Shown piece after piece: positions 59,485-64,000 of a stretch of 64,000 nucleotides of DNA. The notes beneath the pieces were generated by a model that ran no database searches, was not told the origin of the DNA, and saw nothing but the letters and a program-made list of their open reading frames with translations. The translations under genes and the position numbers were made by a program. Each line of letters starts with the position of its first letter. Within the stretch, counting starts at the first letter, position 1. Source of the stretch: CAYRES01 sp964423425 (GTDB lineage Bacteria; Actinomycetota; Thermoleophilia; RBG-16-64-13); assembly GCA_964423425.1 (NCBI GenBank), contig CAYRES010000011.1:21295-85294 (forward strand), written 5' to 3'.

Positions 59485-60639
59485 TCAGGAAAGCCGTGGC
59501 CTCTCACCCAGCATGACGATAACCGTCTGCTCCGTACCATTGCGATCGATGAACACGGATATGCTGTCTCCCGGCCTCTTCGTGCGCAGAAGGCTGAAGA
59601 GATCGCCCGCGTTCACCATGGTCTGCCCGTCTATCGAGACGATGATATCGCCCTGCTCGAGACCGGCCTGATCTCCCGGCGTACCCGGCTCCACCTCGGC
59701 CACGATGAGGCCGGATGACCGTGAAAGACCGAACTGTGACTGAAGATCGGGTGTGACTGTGCGCGGCACGATGCCTATGTAGGGGTGAACGGCCCGCCCG
59801 GTGGCGATGAGTTGCTCGGCGACATCGACCACCGTATTCGCGGGTATGGCGAAACCGACGTCTTGGGCGCCAGTCCTGCCCGGCGGGAGATAGGCCACAT
59901 TCACGCCGATGACCCGGCCTTGAGCGTCTGCCAACGCGCCACCCGAGTTGCCCGGGCTGATGGCGGCATCGGTCTGGATGAGATCGATGAGGGCCTGGTC
60001 ACCCCCCACTTCCGGAGGAATCTGCCGCATGAGCCCACTGACTATGCCCAGCGTTATCGAATTGTCGAAGCCCAGCGGGCTCCCGATGGCGATTGCCCAT
60101 TGGCCCACCCGGACCTCCGCCATGTTGGTCACGAACTCGGCCGCCCGCAGCCCGCTCTTCTCAACTCTGACCACAGCGAGATCGGTGAGGCGATCACGAC
60201 CCACCAGCGTGGCCGGCGCCTGCTCACCCGTGGCAAAAGTGACGACTATGGTGTCGGCGGGAACGTCGTTCTGGGTGACCACGTGGTTGTTGGTCACGAT
60301 CATGCCGTCAGAGCTGAATATCACGCCCGAACCTTGGCCCGAGAAGCGCTGCTGGCCGAACACACCAGTGGCCATTCCCTCGACCTTGAGGTTGACCACG
60401 CTCGGACCCAGTCTCTCAGCCACGGCCTCGGCAGGACTGGCCCCCTCAGCGAATGCGGGAGGCGGCACGACAGCGCTGGGCCCGGTCGTCACCGTACCGG
60501 CAGAAGCGGAGGTGGTGGTGACTCCTTGGCTGGTGGTGACCAGCGTGCAGCCCGTTGCCACCACACCTAGAACCACCAGAACAACGACCGCCGCCACGAG
60601 ACCCAGCAGCCGGAACAGCCAGTTGCTTCGACCATTCAT
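59485..60639 (-). CDS. HtrA/DegP-like serine protease, lipoprotein or membrane-anchored
   Basis: A 384-residue exported quality-control protease. The N-terminal hydrophobic segment ends VVATGCTL, a possible lipobox. A Ser/Thr linker precedes the S1C trypsin-like domain with His in VTNNHVV, Asp in LTDLAVVRV and Ser in SPGNSGGAL. One PDZ domain follows (SSGLIVAEVEPGTPGDQAGL, GDIIVSIDGQTM). ATG 60639 is the start. Monocistronic; 128 bp separate it from the deacetylase gene upstream. Confidence 0.93.
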   Translation of the reverse strand: MNGRSNWLFRLLGLVAAVVVLVVLGVVATGCTLVTTSQGVTTTSASAGTVTTGPSAVVPPPAFAEGASPAEAVAERLGPSVVNLKVEGMATGVFGQQRFSGQGSGVIFSSDGMIVTNNHVVTQNDVPADTIVVTFATGEQAPATLVGRDRLTDLAVVRVEKSGLRAAEFVTNMAEVRVGQWAIAIGSPLGFDNSITLGIVSGLMRQIPPEVGGDQALIDLIQTDAAISPGNSGGALADAQGRVIGVNVAYLPPGRTGAQDVGFAIPANTVVDVAEQLIATGRAVHPYIGIVPRTVTPDLQSQFGLSRSSGLIVAEVEPGTPGDQAGLEQGDIIVSIDGQTMVNAGDLFSLLRTKRPGDSISVFIDRNGTEQTVIVMLGERPRLS

Positions 60640-60767
60640 ATCAATTCACTCCCCAAGGGAATCGGTCACCGAAAGCATCGTCGCCCCGCATCATCGGCTC
60701 CACGCCCCACCCGGTGTCCCCGACGCCTGCAGCGCCCATGTTGCAGATACCCAGTATGGCGACTCTC

Positions 60768-62237
60768 TTACGCCTCGTCTTCGACGGGCAGTTCGGGCGG
60801 CGCACTCAATTCGTGGGCGGGCAGATCGAGGAATCGGCTGAAGACCGCCGCCACATGGCCGCGAAGCGCAGGGGCATACGGGTCGAACCTGCCCTCGCCA
60901 TACCCGTTCATCAGCCCAAGGTGGGCGGCCAAAGCCACGTCCTCGCGGGCATGGGCCGGTACGTCACCCCATGAAGCACCGACTTCATCACTCGACGGAG
61001 CCGGATACCCTTTCAGTTCCCGCGCCATCCTGGCCACGATCTGAGCCAACTGCACCCGGGTAATCTGTCTTCCGGGCAGAAAGACCCGGACCCCGTCATC
61101 CCGTATCACACCATTGACCAATCCCGCTGCGACCGCTTCCTCGATGTAGTCGAAGGGATAGTGAAGAGGTTCCCCACCCACACCGTACGCACGAGATACA
61201 TCAGTGAATGAAGGTGTGTCGAGATTGTCGATCTCCTCGGTGTGCAGACCTCCCGCCAGCACCGCCACCTTGGCCACTTGGGCCCGGGTCATGGGGTCCG
61301 TGGGACCAAAACGGAACTCATCGTAACCGCTCATGATGTCTGCATCCACGAGCCGCTCAATGGCGCCGGCTCCCGGCGCACCAGAGCCGACATCCACGAA
61401 CGTGCGCCCATTGCGCAGCAAATCTCCCACGGTGACAAGGTCATATCCCAACGCCCGCAGCCCCTCGACGATGACGGGTACCGCCTGCCAGGTATGGGTG
61501 GCCGACATGTGCATGAGCACAATGGTGCCGTCGGCGGCAGCACTTATTACGCGCGCGGCGATGACCTCAGCGGAGATGTCGGTCCAGTCGCTGGTGTCCA
61601 GGTTCCACAGCACGACGTAGGGGAAGCTCTTCTCACCCGCCACTTTCAAGACCGCGTCGTTGACCGCCCCGTAGGGGGGCCGGAGCAACGGTGCCGGCTT
61701 CAATCCTGTCATGCGCTCGTAGGCATCGTTGCCCGCGCCCACCTCAGTAAGAAGCTCAGGATAGGGCAGTCGGGTGAGAAACGGATGGGTGGCAGAGTGA
61801 TCACCGATCTCAAACCACCCTTCGGCCTGCCCTTCAGCCATCTCCGTGGTGAGCTCGGGATAGCGATCGACAAACATGGCCGTCACAAAGAGGGTGGCCG
61901 GTACTTCCTGCTCGCGCAGATAGCGAAGCAGTGGGATCGAGTATTCCGGCCGAAAGTTGTCGTCGAAGGTGAGGGCGACGCGCCGCGAGGCTCCCGGTTC
62001 AACCGGAGGTCCAGAGCGGACGACCGTAGCCGGGCCGGCGTTCACAGGGTATGCAAGACCAAGAAAGAAGAGACATACGGCCGTGAGGCTGATTCCCAGC
62101 ACGAGAAGCCGGAGAGGGCTCCGGAGGCAGAGATGGCGGTCGCCGGCAGTACGGTGCGAACCGGCCGAAGATCGCCCGCGGCTCTCGTGCATCCCGCTCC
62201 CGGGCCCACGCTCACCACTCATACGTGGCATCCCCAT
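60768..62237 (-). CDS. polysaccharide deacetylase with C-terminal SLH repeats
   Basis: Up to 489 residues. A cytoplasmic basic stretch and signal helix (about 43-66) precede the NodB-type deacetylase domain: VALTFDDNF (catalytic Asp), GDHSATHPFL (H-x3-H zinc site) and LLRPPYGAVND. Then LMHMSATHTW, and three S-layer-homology repeats from about residue 305 (ADIMSGYDEFRFGPTDPMTR; AAGLVNGVIRDDGVRVFLPG; LGLMNGYGEGRFDPYAPALR). Acts on wall glycan or polymer while bound to the wall. Start uncertain (ATG 62237 or later). uppP lies just upstream, 13 bp apart. Confidence 0.87.
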   Translation of the reverse strand: MGMPRMSGERGPGSGMHESRGRSSAGSHRTAGDRHLCLRSPLRLLVLGISLTAVCLFFLGLAYPVNAGPATVVRSGPPVEPGASRRVALTFDDNFRPEYSIPLLRYLREQEVPATLFVTAMFVDRYPELTTEMAEGQAEGWFEIGDHSATHPFLTRLPYPELLTEVGAGNDAYERMTGLKPAPLLRPPYGAVNDAVLKVAGEKSFPYVVLWNLDTSDWTDISAEVIAARVISAAADGTIVLMHMSATHTWQAVPVIVEGLRALGYDLVTVGDLLRNGRTFVDVGSGAPGAGAIERLVDADIMSGYDEFRFGPTDPMTRAQVAKVAVLAGGLHTEEIDNLDTPSFTDVSRAYGVGGEPLHYPFDYIEEAVAAGLVNGVIRDDGVRVFLPGRQITRVQLAQIVARMARELKGYPAPSSDEVGASWGDVPAHAREDVALAAHLGLMNGYGEGRFDPYAPALRGHVAAVFSRFLDLPAHELSAPPELPVEDEA

Positions 62238-62250
62238 GTGGCGTCCGCGC

Positions 62251-63069
62251 TCACAACAGAGACAGCCCCACCACGACCGCCCCGAGAGCGAAGACGTAGA
62301 TCACGAACCCGCGCAGCCGATGCCGCCGCAGAAAGCGAAGCATGAAGTGCACCGCAAGCAGGCTCGACACGACGGCTGCCAGCGCCCCCAGCGCGAAGGC
62401 TGCAGCTGTGCTGCCTTGGAGTCCCACCGAGATGTCGCCGATGTTGACCAAGCCTGCCCCCAAGATGGCCGGTACGCCCAGAAGGAAGGAGAAGCGAGCG
62501 GCCGAGCGTCGCTCCAGTCCCACATAGACGCCTGCGCTGATGGTTGAGCCGGAACGGCTCAGCCCCGGAGCGACGGCAAGTGCCTGAAACAGCCCGATGA
62601 TGAGAGCGTCGACCGCCCCCATGTCTTTGAGGACCCGTTTCTCCCGTGGGCCCCGAGAGGCCACGATGTCCGCCACCAACATGAGGCAGCCGGTAAGCAT
62701 GAGGAGGGCCCCCACCGCGAGCGTGCTGTCGAACAACGCTTCGAAGAATCCCCGAAAGAAGAAGCCCGCAGCGGCAATGGGAAGAGAGCCGATCACCAAC
62801 CACAGACCCATCCTTCGCCACCCCTTGACTTCCTTGGGGCTCAGACGTTTGGGGGAGACGAACGCCACCAGAATCATATACACCTCGCGACCGAAATATC
62901 CGACAATCGCCAATGCGGTAGCCAGGTGGAGAAGTACGTCGAACGCCAAAGGCGGAGGATCCATGTTAAGGAGTTCGGGAACGATGACGAGGTGGCCCGA
63001 ACTGGAGATGGGGAGAAACTCGGTGAGACCCTGAACGATGCCCAGCAGGATGGCCTCGAAGACGGTCAT
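62251..63069 (-). CDS. uppP: undecaprenyl-diphosphatase (UppP/BacA)
   Basis: Recycles the undecaprenyl carrier lipid for wall and glycan synthesis; integral membrane. The 272 residues hold the two active-site regions: GIVQGLTEFLPISSSGHLVI near the N-terminus and GLFQALAVAPGLSRSGSTIS about residue 155, with about eight helices. The gene is followed by the deacetylase on the same strand, so the two are probably co-transcribed. Confidence 0.95.
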   Translation of the reverse strand: MTVFEAILLGIVQGLTEFLPISSSGHLVIVPELLNMDPPPLAFDVLLHLATALAIVGYFGREVYMILVAFVSPKRLSPKEVKGWRRMGLWLVIGSLPIAAAGFFFRGFFEALFDSTLAVGALLMLTGCLMLVADIVASRGPREKRVLKDMGAVDALIIGLFQALAVAPGLSRSGSTISAGVYVGLERRSAARFSFLLGVPAILGAGLVNIGDISVGLQGSTAAAFALGALAAVVSSLLAVHFMLRFLRRHRLRGFVIYVFALGAVVVGLSLL

Positions 63070-63173
63070 GTGGCTTTGCTGTCCCCTCGTTCTCGTGCGC
63101 AGTGCAGCCTGTGGCTAGTGGCAGGATACAGGAACGGTGCGACCTGCGGTAGATTGCGGGCTGCAGGGCTTCA

Positions 63174-63201
63174 GCAACCCGGTCGTGCACGACCGGGTTG
63201 C
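63174..63201. terminator. perfect 28-bp palindrome downstream of bioY
   Basis: GCAACCCGGTCGTG (63174-63187) is followed directly by its exact reverse complement CACGACCGGGTTGC (63188-63201). It lies 6 bp from the bioY stop. No T run follows on either strand, so it may terminate poorly or serve another purpose. Confidence 0.6.
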
Positions 63202-63207
63202 AACCTC

Positions 63208-63777
63208 TCAGCCCCGAGCGCCTCCCATGTGCTCGAGGCCCGCCTTCCTCAGCGCCGGACGGACTGCGGAAAGCAGTGCGACGGCGGCGGCACACTTGAG
63301 CACATCACCCGGCACGTAGGGAAGAACACCCACGATGACGGCATTCTTGACTCCCATGCCGGTGACCCAGCCGAGCCACGGCGCTCCGAACGCATACACG
63401 GATAGCGAAGCGGCGGCGGTGCCCAGCGCGAGTGGTATCGTCTGCCTCCGCGCGCACAGCCCCATGACACACGCAGCCGCAACGAAGCCGATGAGATAGC
63501 CGGCCCGCGGCCCCACCAGCACGCCCATCCCGGCCTCGCCGCCGGCAAATACAGGTGCCCCCACCACACCCAGACCGATGTAGAGAAGCACACTCACCGC
63601 GCCCCACCAAGGACCGAGAATACCGCCGGCGAGCAAGACCCCGAGCGTCTGTAGCGTCACGGGCACCGGCGAGATGGGAAGAGGGAGCGCGATGAGGGAG
63701 AGCACGCCGAGCACCGCGGCCATCATGGCGCAGGTGGTCAGCCTGCGCAGACGGGCGTGCGAATCGAGGTGTGCCAC
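63208..63777 (-). CDS. bioY: biotin transporter BioY (ECF substrate-binding subunit)
   Basis: Membrane S-component that binds biotin for uptake, alone or with an ECF module encoded elsewhere. The 189 residues show about six helices and the family segments LPLPISPVPVTLQTLGVLLA, GILGPWWGAVSVLLYIGLG, GAPVFAGGEAG and GPRAGYLIGF. GTG 63777 follows GGGGGGAG. A BirA-type operator and promoter lie upstream at 63844-63898, so biotin repression is likely. No ATPase or T-component is linked. Confidence 0.94.
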   Translation of the reverse strand: MAHLDSHARLRRLTTCAMMAAVLGVLSLIALPLPISPVPVTLQTLGVLLAGGILGPWWGAVSVLLYIGLGVVGAPVFAGGEAGMGVLVGPRAGYLIGFVAAACVMGLCARRQTIPLALGTAAASLSVYAFGAPWLGWVTGMGVKNAVIVGVLPYVPGDVLKCAAAVALLSAVRPALRKAGLEHMGGARG

Positions 63778-63843
63778 TCACTCCCCCCGCCGGCAATCAC
63801 GATAGAGAACGCGGTTGCTGGAACCCCGCGCAACAGCTTCCTC

Positions 63844-63873
63844 ACGATAGCAGTCGGCGGTTCTCCATGTCAA
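63844..63873 (-). promoter_or_regulatory. predicted bioY promoter
   Basis: Minus strand: -35 TTGACA (63868-63873), 18-nt spacer, -10 TATCGT (63844-63849). The -35 lies inside one half of the BirA-type operator. Confidence 0.6.
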
Positions 63874-63898
63874 CCGACGTGCCCACCAGGGTTTACAA
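63867..63898 (-). promoter_or_regulatory. BirA (biotin repressor) operator upstream of bioY
   Basis: Minus strand: TTGTAAACC (63890-63898), 14-nt spacer, GGTTGACAT (63867-63875). The Escherichia coli bio operator consensus is TTGTAAACC-N14/15-GGTTTACAA. The first half matches 9 of 9 and the second 7 of 9 with the expected spacing. Confidence 0.8.
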
Positions 63899-64000
63899 CA
63901 GCCGCACGACACTCTTCTCTTTGCGGCAAGACGACGAGAACTAGCCCGAAGTTTTCGCCCTCCCCCGTCGCGTTTCCGCACTCCCACCGGGTTTCTTGCG

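Noticed and set aside
63778..63987. Short open frame upstream of bioY on the minus strand
   Set aside because: It runs through the BirA operator, promoter and bioY leader; composition is Arg/Cys-rich and unlike a protein.
1..64000. CRISPR array, insertion sequence or prophage
   Set aside because: Reading both strands I found no regularly spaced repeats, transposase, integrase or phage structural genes.

Overview
The window is GC-rich, gap-free bacterial chromosome with tightly packed genes, many GTG/TTG starts and frequent 4-bp stop/start overlaps. It most likely comes from a deep-branching anaerobic or facultative member of the Actinomycetota. Support: a CoA-type 2-oxoacid:ferredoxin oxidoreductase (porCDAB), Thr-rich linkers in exported proteins, SLH-anchored wall proteins, and the order tRNA-Ser, SRP RNA, dnaX, ybaB, recR ... 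lysC ... asd, which resembles mycobacterial and, in part, Bacillus chromosomes. The SRP RNA is the large form with an Alu domain. No phage, transposon or CRISPR array is visible. The lineage is inferred, not proven.

Layout. 1-7.9 kb: DNA repair (tag, cut by the window edge), a Rieske protein, a methyltransferase, a free-standing EF-Tu domain II protein, an FMN reductase, a cupin, and a glycerate 2-kinase coupled to an exported membrane protein. 6.9-11.8 kb (minus strand): a TetR-controlled ABC exporter operon with a clear operator, followed by an NAD(P)-binding oxidoreductase. 11.9-18.7 kb: proA, a GNAT, a YqeC-MocA-like fusion, a CrtI-like oxidoreductase, a candidate 24-residue protein and panD. 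19-27.3 kb: tRNA-Ser, a lipoprotein, SRP RNA, dnaX-ybaB-recR and porCDAB. 27.3-36.4 kb: a GGDEF protein with a broken catalytic motif, lysC with an internal beta-subunit start, a two-component cassette, a SpoIIE-type phosphatase and asd. 36.5-44 kb: an HAD phosphatase, a DEAD/DUF1998 helicase, a LOG-like protein, a glutaminase-dead GATase and an ABC exporter. 44-63.8 kb: envelope genes (amidase, ugd, CAP-SLH, TPR protein, two O-antigen-ligase-like proteins, RodZ-like protein, ddl, HtrA, polysaccharide deacetylase-SLH, uppP), tRNA-Arg, pcm, acylphosphatase and bioY.

Most interesting points. (1) The two-component cassette at 30.4-34.0 kb: a Cys-rich secreted protein and the accessory-RR-HK operon both have, at the same distance from a -10-like hexamer, three CTCA-type half-sites at an exact 11-bp period. 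That is the expected layout for an OmpR-family activator and suggests an autoregulated envelope-signalling system with a secreted Cys-rich output. (2) A near-consensus BirA operator overlaps the bioY promoter. (3) Divergent aminotransferase/DUF4126 promoters share overlapping -35 elements, and the aminotransferase mRNA looks nearly leaderless. (4) Two polymerase/ligase-type membrane proteins occur, one fused to a helical C-terminal region and one paired with a separate TPR protein. (5) A GGDEF protein and a class I GATase have each lost catalytic residues but keep the rest of the fold.
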